Shown here one piece after another: positions 1 through 8,495 of a DNA stretch of 50,097 bases. Every line of letters starts with the position of its first letter. The first letter of the stretch is position 1. Position numbers and translations under genes: made by a program. The DNA is from Nitrospirae bacterium YQR-1 (GTDB taxonomy: Bacteria > Nitrospirota > Thermodesulfovibrionia > Thermodesulfovibrionales > Magnetobacteriaceae): positions 1 through 50,097 of the forward strand of contig JAMOBJ010000028.1 in assembly GCA_039908095.1 (NCBI GenBank). The letters run 5' to 3'. The notes under the pieces were generated by a model. That model was not told where the DNA came from. It saw only the letters and a list, made by a program, of their open reading frames with translations, and did no database searches.

Positions 1-346
1 CTACATATTTTTACCGAATATGCCTTTTCTCCTCTGTTTTCAAACCCTTAGACGTTTTGACACTCGGAACTTCCGTTAAAAGAGTCTGCTTCTTAGTTGT
101 TTTCAGGGAACTACCAGTCCCAAACGCAATTTAGCCGGCTACATTTGTGAGGATAACAGCACGGAGGGCCCGGGGAGTAATAAGATTTTGCTTGGGTATT
201 AGAAGTAAAGTAGTACTATAAACCCACGCTCGTGTGCTTTGTCACCGATGACGGTATTTTCGAGGGCGAGTCGGACACAGTGGAGATACACACACAGTCG
301 TGTGCTTTGACGCCCCTCTATATTACTGAGGGGTACAAGGCACAAT
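1..346. other. No confident gene
   Basis: This stretch lies downstream of the CheY-like gene that ends at 347. Open frames here are short and resemble nothing recognisable. On the minus strand a lysine/threonine-rich frame without a start codon runs from about 147 to a TAA near 13; it could be a decayed tail, but nothing supports that. An 11-bp direct repeat, CGTGTGCTTTG, occurs at 231-241 and 299-309. No convincing terminator, RNA or mobile element is seen. Confidence 0.4.
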
Positions 347-742
347 TTATTTTGTGAATTCATATTTTTTGAGTAAGTCAAGTAATTTGTTTTTGTCTAT
401 GGGTTTTACGAGATAATCCGTACATCCCCATTCAAAGGCCTCGTCCTTTTCCTCCTGAAGGTCATATGCAGTGGTCATAATGATTTTAACACTGTTGCTT
501 TCCTCTATGCCGGCCTTTTTCTCAATCTCTCTGATATCCTTAAGGGCCTGCTGACCGTCCATCTCCGGCATCATAATGTCCATACAGATAAGATCATAAG
601 GATGCTCTTCTTTCCATGCGTGGACAAATGCCTCTATCGCCTCCTGGCCGTTTATTGCAACATCACAGTCCCCATATCTTGACAGTATTCTCTGCAATAG
701 TGTTCTGCTTCTAAACTCATCTTCTACCACTAAGGCTTTCAT
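347..742 (-). CDS. Stand-alone CheY-like response regulator
   Basis: A 131-residue single receiver domain with no output domain. The acidic pocket is formed by E7/D8, the phospho-acceptor is D55 in the CMDIMMPEMDG segment, the switch residue is T90 or T91 and the conserved lysine is K113 in LVKP. Its ATG is only 15 bp downstream of the stop of the REC-histidine kinase gene, so the two are probably co-transcribed and this protein is a likely phosphoryl target of that kinase. Being output-free, it should act through protein contact or as a phosphate relay. Family assignment is secure; the partner is inferred. Confidence 0.9.
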   Translation of the reverse strand: MKALVVEDEFRSRTLLQRILSRYGDCDVAINGQEAIEAFVHAWKEEHPYDLICMDIMMPEMDGQQALKDIREIEKKAGIEESNSVKIIMTTAYDLQEEKDEAFEWGCTDYLVKPIDKNKLLDLLKKYEFTK

Positions 743-757
743 GTGTATACCTCCATA

Positions 758-1972
758 TTAATTAGTTTTTCTTTGAAGTTGTACTGTAAACTGAGCGCCT
801 GTATCTGTATTTTTAGCAAATAATTTGCCATTCATATAGTTTTCTATTATCAGTTTAGACATATAAAGGCCTATCCCGATACCATTGTCCTTTGTCGTAA
901 AGTAGGGCTCAAAAATCCTGTCAATTACCGCTTTGGAAATACCACCTCCGGTGTCTGTTATGCTTACACTTATTGAATCAGCCGCCTTGCTGAATTCTAT
1001 TACGATTTCAGAGTTTTCTATGTGCACTGAGCTGGATATTTTTCTCTTCAGAAGAACTGCATCTTTAGCGTTATTTAATATGCTTAAAATCACTTGCTTA
1101 AACTCTCCGGGATAGCCGTCTGCCATGTAGGAGCCTGGTTCAGGAATGCCTCCTTTGGAATCACGGGTTGTTATATATATCTGATTACTTTCAAGCTGTG
1201 TTTTCACAAGAGCAATCACATTGTCCAACGCCTCTTTAATGTCAAACACTACCAAAGCATCCGATGGCCTGCAGAAATTGCTGAAATCCGTTATTGTTTT
1301 GGACATAAAGTTAAGCTGTTCCATGGTGTCTCTGGACATCTGTTTTATATACAAGTCATTTATTTCACCAAATGAGGAGGCCTCATCAAGGTCCTGAATC
1401 AATAACCCGATAACATTTAACGGCTGTCTCCACTGATGGGAAATATTAAACATCATCTCACCCATAGCCGCCAGCTTCGACTGCTGAATTAACATATGCT
1501 CCCTGCGTCTGCCCTTTTCCACCTCTTCCTTAACTTTAATCTCCAGATTTCTGTTTAACTCCTCCAACTGGCGTGACTTCTCCCTCAGCTCTCTGTCTGT
1601 TCTGTGCTTATAAACAGCCATCTCTATGGCATATCTCAACTCAGTTCTTTCAAAGGGTTTTACCAAATATCCAAAAGGCTCCGACCCCTTTGCCCTCTGA
1701 AACGTATGCTCATCCGTATGGGAGGTTAAATACACTACCGGTATGTCGTATAGTTCCCTCAGTTTTTCCGCCGTCTCTATGCCGTCAATCTTACCGCGTA
1801 GCACGATGTCCATGAGAACCACGTCAGGTTTGTCCACCTCGGCTTGTTTTAGCGCCTCTTCACCCGAAAGTATAATCGGTAAGACGCTTAACCCCATTTC
1901 CTCAAGTATGTTTTGGATATTGGTTGCTATTATCCACTCATCCTCCACAACCATCACACGGGTTCCAATCAA
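758..1972 (-). CDS. Receiver-histidine kinase hybrid (REC at N-terminus)
   Basis: An N-terminal receiver domain (VMVVEDE pocket, phospho-acceptor in the VVLMDIVL strand, lysine in YLVKPF) is followed by a coiled coil, a HisKA-type box with ISHQWRQPLN and a HATPase_c domain (N box ILNNAKDAV, G1 DTGGGI, G2 GIGIGL). No membrane segment is present, so it is cytosolic. Two in-frame TTG codons can start it. The outer one at 2002 has no ribosome binding site, while the one at 1972 follows GGGAG by five bases and places the receiver at the very N-terminus, so 1972 is preferred. Receiver-first kinases often take phosphate from an upstream kinase. It is the penultimate gene of the hslV operon strand and sits just ahead of a CheY-like protein. 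Confidence 0.87.
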   Translation of the reverse strand: MIGTRVMVVEDEWIIATNIQNILEEMGLSVLPIILSGEEALKQAEVDKPDVVLMDIVLRGKIDGIETAEKLRELYDIPVVYLTSHTDEHTFQRAKGSEPFGYLVKPFERTELRYAIEMAVYKHRTDRELREKSRQLEELNRNLEIKVKEEVEKGRRREHMLIQQSKLAAMGEMMFNISHQWRQPLNVIGLLIQDLDEASSFGEINDLYIKQMSRDTMEQLNFMSKTITDFSNFCRPSDALVVFDIKEALDNVIALVKTQLESNQIYITTRDSKGGIPEPGSYMADGYPGEFKQVILSILNNAKDAVLLKRKISSSVHIENSEIVIEFSKAADSISVSITDTGGGISKAVIDRIFEPYFTTKDNGIGIGLYMSKLIIENYMNGKLFAKNTDTGAQFTVQLQRKTN

Positions 1973-2047
1973 ATCATCTCCCTCACTAATTGCATAGTAC
2001 AAAAAAATACGCCTTTATGCATTATAACACAAAATACTGTTTATATG

Positions 2048-2956
2048 TCACAACACAATCTCTGTCCCTATGCCCTCCTGAGTAAAGATTTCAAGGAGAA
2101 GACAATTAGGGATTCGTCCGTCAATTATATGCGTTTTAACAACGCCGCTTTCCAGTGCCGAGACGCCTGCTCTGACCTTTGGAAGCATACCACCTGTGAT
2201 TACCCCTTTTGAAGATAACTGTTCTATGTCAGATTTTCTAATCGTTGATATAACATTCTTATCCTGATCTATTATGCCTGGGACATCGGTTAGAATAATC
2301 AGTTTTTCAGCTTTCAAGGCCCCTGCAACTGCCGAGGCCACATAGTCGGCATTTATATTTAACGTCTCACCTGTGGCGCTTAACCCAATGGGCGCTATAA
2401 CAGGCACAAATCCATTTTCCTCCAGAGCTGTCAGTATTGCCGGATTTACCGACTCAACCTCCCCAACCAACCCTATATCCACCACCTCATCAACCCCTGT
2501 CTCTGAGCACTTCTTTGTAATAATCTTCTTTGTGGCTCTGAGGAGATTGCCGTCTTTCCCTGTAAGGCCCACGGCATTACCTCCATGAAGGTTGATAAAA
2601 GTTACGATTTCCTTGTTTACAATTCCGCCCAGTACCATCTCAACAATGTCCATGGTATCCCTGTCGGTTACTCTGAGTCCCTCCACAAAAACGGGTGACT
2701 TGCCGAGTTTTTCCATCGTGCTTGAAATCTTAGGTCCTCCACCGTGCACTATCACCGTGTTTATACCGATGTAATTAAATAAAACTATATCTCGTGCAAA
2801 GGCTTCTTTCAGCTCGTCCTTAACCTGTGCCGCTCCCCCATATTTGATTACAAAAGTCTTCTTGTAAAAATTCCGAATATAGGGTAAGGCCTCAATCAGT
2901 ACCTCGGCTTTTTTTATTAAATCTTCCATTAATCTCCGGTCTGCCGCTTTAGTCAT
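2048..2956 (-). CDS. argB: Acetylglutamate kinase
   Basis: ATP-dependent phosphorylation of N-acetyl-L-glutamate, the second step of arginine biosynthesis, in the cytosol. The 302-residue length is normal for the family. Visible signatures are the amino acid kinase start FVIKYGGAA, the glycine-rich VIVHGGGPKIS loop, GLRVTD, the substrate segment around NINADYVAS and the ATP-site LTDVPGI. A helical N-terminal extension before residue 30 resembles that of arginine-sensitive hexameric enzymes, so feedback inhibition is plausible. Its ATG lies inside the last codons of rlpA (8-bp overlap), implying translational coupling. No other arginine gene is nearby. Confidence 0.95.
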   Translation of the reverse strand: MTKAADRRLMEDLIKKAEVLIEALPYIRNFYKKTFVIKYGGAAQVKDELKEAFARDIVLFNYIGINTVIVHGGGPKISSTMEKLGKSPVFVEGLRVTDRDTMDIVEMVLGGIVNKEIVTFINLHGGNAVGLTGKDGNLLRATKKIITKKCSETGVDEVVDIGLVGEVESVNPAILTALEENGFVPVIAPIGLSATGETLNINADYVASAVAGALKAEKLIILTDVPGIIDQDKNVISTIRKSDIEQLSSKGVITGGMLPKVRAGVSALESGVVKTHIIDGRIPNCLLLEIFTQEGIGTEIVL

Positions 2957-3707
2957 TAGCTATCACAAGGGTATCGTAACCCTCCTCGGCAAGTCCCTTT
3001 GCATAGTCTATGGCTTTGGTCTTTTCCTTGTACTTGCCGATGCGTACCCTGTAGATGGTCTTGCCGTCAACTGATATCTGCTTTATGTAAACTCCCTGAT
3101 ACTCAAATTCAAGGGAACTCTTTAGCCGCAGAGCGTTCTGCTGCTCCTGGAAAGCCCCTATCTGAATCGTATAACCGGAAGAGGATGAGGCGGCGGAGGC
3201 AACACCATCGGATACCTTTATGTATTTTACATACTTCATGTCCCTGCCCAGATAATCAATTTGTACGGTCATGGTGCCTGGGCCGTAAACTCCCACATTT
3301 TTTGCGGCTGAATATGAGAGGTCGAGGTCCCTGCCGGCGATAAAAGGGCCCCTGTCATTGACAATAACCTCAGCAGAGGCTCCCGTGTTAGGGTTTGTAA
3401 CCCTCAGGATAGTGCCAAAGGGGAGTGTTTTGTGAGCTGCCGTCATTGCATTCATATCATATATTTCACCGGAGGCCGTGGGTTTACCGTGAAAATCAGG
3501 ACCGTACCACGAGGCCACCATAATTGAACCCTCTCTGACCGGAGATTCCTGAGGCGATGTGGACTTATCCGGTATATAAACGTTTTTTTGATAGTTTTTT
3601 GTTGTAGATACCGACTTAGGAGCTGTCGAACAACTGGCAAAAAAGGCCGCAACTATTGTAAAAGTCATCAGAAAAAAAAGAGTTTTCGGCCCGCTCCAAT
3701 GTATCAT
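2949..3707 (-). CDS. rlpA: RlpA-like septal ring lipoprotein with SPOR domain
   Basis: A 252-residue lipoprotein: hydrophobic signal at residues 8-25 and a lipobox-like FFASC with the lipidated cysteine at 26. The double-psi beta-barrel domain follows ([18 protein letters not shown], then VNDRGPF with the conserved aspartate, then GRDLDLS). A C-terminal SPOR domain runs from about residue 172 to the end and would bind denuded glycan at the septum. Known RlpA proteins are lytic transglycosylases, or inactive relatives, that act on peptidoglycan lacking stem peptides. The start overlaps the hslU stop by 4 bp (ATGA) and its end overlaps argB, so it is embedded in the operon. Confidence 0.92.
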   Translation of the reverse strand: MIHWSGPKTLFFLMTFTIVAAFFASCSTAPKSVSTTKNYQKNVYIPDKSTSPQESPVREGSIMVASWYGPDFHGKPTASGEIYDMNAMTAAHKTLPFGTILRVTNPNTGASAEVIVNDRGPFIAGRDLDLSYSAAKNVGVYGPGTMTVQIDYLGRDMKYVKYIKVSDGVASAASSSSGYTIQIGAFQEQQNALRLKSSLEFEYQGVYIKQISVDGKTIYRVRIGKYKEKTKAIDYAKGLAEEGYDTLVIAND

Positions 3708-5044
3708 AAAATGTATCTGCTTAAATCCTCGTTTTTAACAATATCAGACAACTTGTCAGCCACATATTTTCTGTCAACCACAAGACTGCCGTCTGTAGTA
3801 TCAGGGGCATCGAAGGAGACATCCTCAAGGAGTTTTTCAAGCACAGTTTGCAACCGTCTTGCTCCTATGTTTTCTGTTTTTTCATTAACCTGTGTGGCTA
3901 TCTCCGCTATTTCATCAATGGACTCCTCAAGGAATTCAAGTTTGTACTTTTCAGTGGCAAGAAGCGCTACGTACTGTTTTATAAGAGCGTTGCTGGGCTC
4001 GGTCAGAATTCTGATAAAATCGCCTTTGCCGAGAGCCTCAAGCTCCACTCTGATAGGAAAGCGTCCCTGGAGCTCAGGAATCAAATCGGATGGCTTGGAT
4101 ACATGAAACGCTCCTGCCGCTATAAAAAGCACGTGATCGGTTTTGACCGGCCCGTGCTTGGTTGTTACAGTTGTGCCTTCTACTATAGGCAATAGGTCTC
4201 GCTGCACACCCTCTCGGGAGACGTCAGGGCCGTGAGAGGAGCCCTTTGAGGCTATCTTGTCTATCTCGTCAATAAAGACCATTCCTGTCTGTTCGGTTCT
4301 GGTTATGGCCTCTTTGGTTACGGCCTCCATGTCAATCAACTTATTTGCCTCGTCTTTAACAAGCAGTGCAATGGCGTCGGGCACCTTCATTTTCTTCTTT
4401 TTAGCCTTCTCAGGCAGAAAACTGCCAAGCATTTCCTTTATGTTTATCTCAAGGTCCTCAAGTCCGATATTTGAAATAACGCCAAATGGCATGACCCTTT
4501 CCTTAACGTCAATCTCCACGTACTTTGAGTCAAGTTTTCCATCTCTGAGTTTATCCCTGAATTTTTCCCTTGTCTCGGATTGTTTTTGTTTTTCCTCTAA
4601 GGATGGGCTCAGTCCCTTCATACCCTTATAAGTCGGCAAAAGGATATCCAGCATACGCTCCTCCGCCAAAGTGCGGGCACGCTCCTGAATTTTTGTAAAA
4701 TGCTCATCTTTGACCATATTAACGCCGATTTCAGTTAAATCCCTTATCATAGACTCAACATCCCTGCCGACATAACCGACCTCGGTAAATTTAGACGCCT
4801 CAACCTTTATAAAAGGGGCGGCGGCAAGTTTGGCAAGCCGCCTGGCAATTTCAGTTTTCCCGACTCCTGTGGGGCCTATCATTATGATATTTTTAGGGAG
4901 CACCTCATCTCGCAGCTCATAAGTAAGTTGCTGCCGTCTCCAGCGGTTTCTCAGAGCTATTGCCACTGCACGCTTTGCGTCTTTCTGCCCTATTATGTAC
5001 TTGTCGAGTTCTTCTACAATTTTTCTGGGAGTAAGATTATCCAT
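3704..5044 (-). CDS. hslU: HslU, ATPase subunit of the HslUV protease
   Basis: AAA+ unfoldase that feeds substrates into HslV. The 446-residue length is typical. Walker A is GPTGVGKT at about 57-64, Walker B is FIDEIDK, and an intermediate (I) domain rich in charged residues lies between them. The sensor and arginine-finger region reads [21 protein letters not shown]. The C-terminus ends in LSRYIL; in the known enzyme this tail inserts into HslV to activate it. The start overlaps the end of hslV by 8 bp, the usual arrangement for stoichiometric expression. Confidence 0.97.
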   Translation of the reverse strand: MDNLTPRKIVEELDKYIIGQKDAKRAVAIALRNRWRRQQLTYELRDEVLPKNIIMIGPTGVGKTEIARRLAKLAAAPFIKVEASKFTEVGYVGRDVESMIRDLTEIGVNMVKDEHFTKIQERARTLAEERMLDILLPTYKGMKGLSPSLEEKQKQSETREKFRDKLRDGKLDSKYVEIDVKERVMPFGVISNIGLEDLEINIKEMLGSFLPEKAKKKKMKVPDAIALLVKDEANKLIDMEAVTKEAITRTEQTGMVFIDEIDKIASKGSSHGPDVSREGVQRDLLPIVEGTTVTTKHGPVKTDHVLFIAAGAFHVSKPSDLIPELQGRFPIRVELEALGKGDFIRILTEPSNALIKQYVALLATEKYKLEFLEESIDEIAEIATQVNEKTENIGARRLQTVLEKLLEDVSFDAPDTTDGSLVVDRKYVADKLSDIVKNEDLSRYIL

Positions 5045-5570
5045 TTAGCTCCTCTGTAGTGATATTTTTATTCGTATAAATGCAGATTTCAGCAGCTATT
5101 TCCATAGATTTTTGGGCAATCTCCACGGCGCTTAATGATGTGTTTTCACACAGTGCCCTGGCTGCGGCAAGGGCATAAGAGCCGCCTGAGCCGATAGCCG
5201 CTATGCCATGTTCAGGTTCTATGACATCACCTGTACCGGATATAATTAAAGTAGTATCCTTATCGGTAATAAGTAAAAGTGCCTCAAGACGCCTCAATAT
5301 TTTATCCATACGCCAGTCTTTGGCAAGCTCCACGGCGGCACGAGTCAGATTGCCGCGATAAGTCTCAAGTTTACCCTCAAATTTTTCAAACAACGTAAAA
5401 GCATCCGCGGTAGCTCCGGCAAATCCGGCCAGTACCTTATCGTTATACATCCGGCGTAATTTCTTTGCGTTATGCTTTAGCACGGTTGAGCCAAATGTAA
5501 CCTGTCCGTCCCCTGATATTGCCACCTTTCCGTCCTTCCTTACACATATAATTGTTGTTGCCTCAAACAT
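5037..5570 (-). CDS. hslV: HslV, peptidase subunit of the HslUV protease
   Basis: Proteasome-beta-like threonine peptidase that forms a dodecamer capped by HslU. After a four-residue leader MFEA the mature enzyme starts at T5, the N-terminal nucleophile, in [10 protein letters not shown]. Family motifs include [32 protein letters not shown] and [16 protein letters not shown]. The ATG at 5570 is preceded by a GAAGGCGG-like binding site. The upstream leader contains an ACCGGT repeat pair (about 5596-5619) that can fold. It is the first gene of the operon hslV-hslU-rlpA-argB-kinase-regulator. Confidence 0.97.
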   Translation of the reverse strand: MFEATTIICVRKDGKVAISGDGQVTFGSTVLKHNAKKLRRMYNDKVLAGFAGATADAFTLFEKFEGKLETYRGNLTRAAVELAKDWRMDKILRRLEALLLITDKDTTLIISGTGDVIEPEHGIAAIGSGGSYALAAARALCENTSLSAVEIAQKSMEIAAEICIYTNKNITTEELNG

Positions 5571-6317
5571 CTGACCGCCTTCAGTTCATTTTTTACCGGT
5601 ATGATAAAAAAACCGGTGTCGGCACTTATATTAACAAATTTCCCCTAAAAAAATATGCAAAAAAATAAAAAAATGCTTCTATTGTAATTAGTATTCTGAT
5701 AAAAATTTGGTTCCTCTTCAAAGGAAGTTCCAAGGCATAAATAGTCTAACGAGTTGAAAATAAAGGCGAAATTAGCAATTTGCCTAAAATAAGCAGCTAC
5801 GATTAATAGTTTCATATACCTGACAAGTCAGGTGACATTTTTTACCTTTCGGCTATGTGAGAATCAGGCGACGGGGAGGGCCGTGGGGAAGAGACCCCAA
5901 ACCCCGCAAAGGAAGTTTATAATCTTACCAGCTCAGAGAAAAGCATATATTTCACAGATGCAGGAGCGCAACCATGGCAGCTTTGCTTATAATCCCGCTC
6001 CTGCCGGCAGTTTGACCAAGTGCAAAGAGCAGTTTTACGGACTATGGAGAGCGCTTCATGACAGTCCACAGCTCTGCACTCTGTATGCAGGCTTTTTCGC
6101 TACAGGGATAGATTCAAGCCGGCTGCAACCAAAAAGAGCTACTGTAACAGGAGGTAAAAAAGATGCATAAAGCCTATAATACGCCGGAAGTCCGGCAAGC
6201 TGCGCATAGGCTATATTAAAACCAGCACAGCAGTTACTCCGGAAATAAGATCGGCTCTTAGGGTGGTTGATGTATAGTTTTCAAACCATGCAATAGCGGC
6301 ATTGCATAATGCGACAC
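5571..6317. other. Long gene-poor region with stable hairpins
   Basis: No confident gene is seen between hslV and the inverted-repeat element at 6318. The only sizeable frame, 5832-6170 on the plus strand, has no ribosome binding site and no recognisable family. Two inverted repeats suggest structure: a nested hairpin at 5872-5906 (CGGGG/CCCCG outside TGGGG-AAGAGA-CCCCA) and a perfect 9-bp pair GCAGGAGCG (5960-5968) with CGCTCCTGC (5996-6004). At 6163 a strong AGGAGG site precedes a tiny 18-codon frame ending at 6219, after which all frames break up; this could be the start of a destroyed gene. A non-coding RNA or a decayed gene are both possible. Confidence 0.35.
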
Positions 6318-6418
6318 TAGTGTCTAATTGCAGAAGTTTGCGATAGTTTTTCAGAGTTATATCCTTTTTATAATGGCTTGCAAAATTTCGTTGTCAATGA
6401 GTTTTACCTTTAAGGGCT

Positions 6419-6454
6419 GAGATTGCCACACCCCTTTGGGGTTCGCAATGACGG
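6419..6454 (-). repeat. REP-like 36-bp unit, copy 1
   Basis: Read on the minus strand it begins CCGTCATTGCGA and ends GTGGCAATCTC. It is inverted relative to the unit at 6482-6517, which has the same length and the same ends. The GTCATTGCGAG..GGCAATCTC pattern is a widespread extragenic palindrome type. The two units together could form a long cruciform or RNA hairpin inside the element at 6318-6578. Confidence 0.65.
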
Positions 6455-6481
6455 CGCTGGGCTGTGCGTTGACGTTTCTAT

Positions 6482-6517
6482 CCGTCATTACGAGGAGCAC
6501 AGCGACGTGGTAATCTC
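6482..6517 (+). repeat. REP-like 36-bp unit, copy 2
   Basis: It begins CCGTCATTACGAGGAGC and ends GACGTGGTAATCTC, and is the inverted partner of the unit at 6419-6454. The internal AGGAGCACAGCGACG segment differs between the copies, while the outer 8-10 bases at each end are conserved. A related half-unit may lie at 49764-49788. Confidence 0.65.
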
Positions 6518-6575
6518 CTCTTTTAAAAAATTAATCAGAATTATTTGAAATATCTATTATTTTTGCAATTAGACA

Positions 6576-7214
6576 CTAAAATAGCTCTTTTTTGCCTCCA
6601 CAAAGCGTTATCAGGTGTGACACTGCCGTTGCCACATTTCTTGCCACAGTTTCATTCTTACAGTTGAAGGTTACGTTAATTTCCATAGATTCATGTTTTC
6701 TGTATTTACTATCGTAACCATACCCCTCCCTGATTACCTTAATCTTACGCTCATCGTTTTTTGAGCCAACCTGAACTCCGGAGTTATCCTGTCCGGAATA
6801 CAGAGCACGGCCTATGTGTAAACCATTTCTGACACCCGTGGGGTCCATATCCTTTAATGGTATAATCGTCTTTATCCTTGACGAATCTTTCTCACCAAAT
6901 TTTCCCTCCTCTGCCAGAAGTATTATGTTACAGTCCTCAATATACACTCTGTCTTTAATTTTGCCGTCAAAGTATGTCATATTATCGCATCTTTCCGTTA
7001 TATAAGCACTTGTGTATTCTTTTGAGCGCTTAGGGCCTTCAGTGTCCTTCAAATCTTTTGTGGCGGATTCGCTTGGTTGTAATATATCAGGTGCGATGGT
7101 ACTGTCCTCAGCAAACACATATGTTGAAAGGTAAGAAAATGCAAACAAGATAACCACTAACCAAAGAAATCCTTTCAACTTATAAGTTTTCGGAAAATTT
7201 TGCTGTTTTCTCAT
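6576..7214 (-). CDS. Exported protein of unknown function
   Basis: I do not recognise the family. The protein of about 212 residues starts with a basic segment and a hydrophobic stretch (FLWLVVILFAFSYLSTYVFA) with a plausible signal peptidase I site after VFA, so it is probably periplasmic. The mature part is charged and holds isolated cysteines near TERCDN, EDCN, FNCKN and LCGG. Two ATGs are possible: 7232, and 7214, which has the better binding site AGAGGAG five bases upstream, so 7214 is chosen. The stop codon lies within the right terminal repeat of the MITE-like element, so the insertion may have reshaped its C-terminus. Confidence 0.65.
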   Translation of the reverse strand: MRKQQNFPKTYKLKGFLWLVVILFAFSYLSTYVFAEDSTIAPDILQPSESATKDLKDTEGPKRSKEYTSAYITERCDNMTYFDGKIKDRVYIEDCNIILLAEEGKFGEKDSSRIKTIIPLKDMDPTGVRNGLHIGRALYSGQDNSGVQVGSKNDERKIKVIREGYGYDSKYRKHESMEINVTFNCKNETVARNVATAVSHLITLCGGKKELF

Positions 7215-7324
7215 TGTATCTCCTCTGAACATATGTTTTTACCTCTATATTTTAGTTTAAGTTGTTTTATATATTTAAGCTCAATGCAAAAGGCATAAAT
7301 GTTTTTACTAAAAGCCTAAAAATT

Positions 7325-7957
7325 TTATTGGTACAATACCAGTTTTGCTTCTATTTTTCCTAAAACGGAGAGGGCATGTTTGTCATCACTGCTTATTGCA
7401 ATGTCATCATATTCCACATTCACAGCTTTAAGTACTATTGTATCATCATAAAATTTAATTTTTCTGAATAATGTATTGCCTGCGTAGCGGACAATAACAA
7501 AATCACCTGTTGAAGGTTTTTCTAATGGTGACACAATAACAATGTTACCGTCTTTAAACTCAGGTGACATACTGTTACCTTCTACCTTGACAGCAAAAAC
7601 AGTTTCGTTCTCAGAGTCGTAAGATATTCTCCCGTCTGCGTAATCGGTCCTGAAAACATCTACCACATGTTCACAATCAACTAGCTTCTGCCATGAAAGA
7701 AGGGGAATATCCTTTGCTCTCTTTATCTTTGCTTTAGAGATTACATTTCCAGTGTAGAACTTCTCCGCCGGAATATCAAGGGCCTGTGCTATACGCAACA
7801 CATTTTTTTTTCCAAAACCACGCTTGCCCGTCATATAAGCGTTTAGATTCTGCGGCATTACACCTATCATACCCGCCAGTTCCTTCTGTTTTATATCACG
7901 CTGCTGAAGAATCCGCACGATTTTCTTTCTGATTTTTTCGTCTATCCCTGTTACCAC
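7325..7957 (-). CDS. XRE-family repressor with S24 (LexA/CI-like) C-terminal domain
   Basis: Residues 8-65 form a helix-turn-helix of XRE type (IKQKELAGMIGVMPQNLNAY). The C-terminal half is a peptidase S24 fold: the serine of the dyad is S129 in VEGNSMSPEFKDG and the lysine is K166 in LFRKIKF. Residues 70-100, where LexA and CI carry an Ala-Gly cleavage site, contain no AG pair, so RecA-stimulated self-cleavage may be absent. The GTG start at 7957 has GAGG six bases upstream. No phage genes surround it, so it is more likely a chromosomal regulator than a prophage repressor. Confidence 0.85.
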   Translation of the reverse strand: MVTGIDEKIRKKIVRILQQRDIKQKELAGMIGVMPQNLNAYMTGKRGFGKKNVLRIAQALDIPAEKFYTGNVISKAKIKRAKDIPLLSWQKLVDCEHVVDVFRTDYADGRISYDSENETVFAVKVEGNSMSPEFKDGNIVIVSPLEKPSTGDFVIVRYAGNTLFRKIKFYDDTIVLKAVNVEYDDIAISSDDKHALSVLGKIEAKLVLYQ

Positions 7958-8094
7958 AACATCCTCACTGACATACCGGCTCAGAACAATAAAAACTTAT
8001 CCATATAAATACAGTATTCTTATTATATTATAAATTGTGCTTTTTTTCAAGTTTTATAGTTTTAATAATTATTTTTATATGGACAGCTGTATGC

Positions 8095-8424
8095 TTACCA
8101 CTTCTTAAAAACAAAAAAAACTGCGGCTACAATAAAGACAAACCCCACTATATAGTTCCATTTCAGGTCTTCTCTCAAATAAAAAACAGAGAACACACAA
8201 AAAACCACCAGAGTTATTACCTCCTGCATGGTTTTAAGCTCTGCGGCGGTGAACTGCCCGTGGCCTGTCCGGTTAGCAGGCACTTGAAAACAATATTCCG
8301 CAAAAGCAATAAACCAGCTTATTAATATAACTTTAAAAAGCGGGATTTGTTTATACCTAAGATGGCCATACCATGCAAAAGTCATAAAAATGTTGGATAT
8401 TGTCAAAAGTATAATTGTTTTCAT
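8095..8424 (-). CDS. DUF486 / DMT-superfamily small membrane protein
   Basis: A 109-residue protein with four hydrophobic helices, matching the DUF486 family of small drug/metabolite-transporter-like proteins. Family marks are the TFAWYGHLRY segment after helix 1, the loop AEYCFQVPANRTGHGQFTAAELKTMQEVITLVVF and a C-terminal FVFKKW tail. A transported substrate is not known for the family. The ATG at 8424 is preceded by an AGGCAG-type site. It stands alone, transcribed divergently from the glycosyltransferase at 8496. Confidence 0.88.
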   Translation of the reverse strand: MKTIILLTISNIFMTFAWYGHLRYKQIPLFKVILISWFIAFAEYCFQVPANRTGHGQFTAAELKTMQEVITLVVFCVFSVFYLREDLKWNYIVGFVFIVAAVFFVFKKW

Positions 8425-8495
8425 TTGTTATCTGCCTTTATTTTGATTTTTCAGGCTATATCACATGAGATAGTATAAATGATTATATTAGTTAA

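Larger units (their letters stand above)
6318..6578. mobile_element. MITE-like element with perfect 15-bp terminal inverted repeats
   Basis: The ends are exact inverted copies: TAGTGTCTAATTGCA at 6318-6332 and TGCAATTAGACACTA at 6564-6578. The 261-bp interior has no open frame of note, and it carries two 36-bp REP-like units in opposite orientation. The right end overlaps the TAG stop codon of the neighbouring exported-protein gene. Size, perfect termini and absence of coding capacity fit a non-autonomous miniature element, but no target-site duplication is obvious and no matching transposase is in the window. Confidence 0.6.

Noticed and set aside
231..309. 11-bp direct repeat CGTGTGCTTTG
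   Set aside because: Only two short copies, without array structure or association with a gene.
5832..6170. Plus-strand frame of 112 codons
   Set aside because: It has no ribosome binding site and no family signature, and it runs through GC-rich hairpins; kept only as part of the gene-poor region.
7325..7957. The S24 repressor as evidence of a prophage
   Set aside because: No integrase, structural or lysis genes are near, and no attachment-site repeats were seen.
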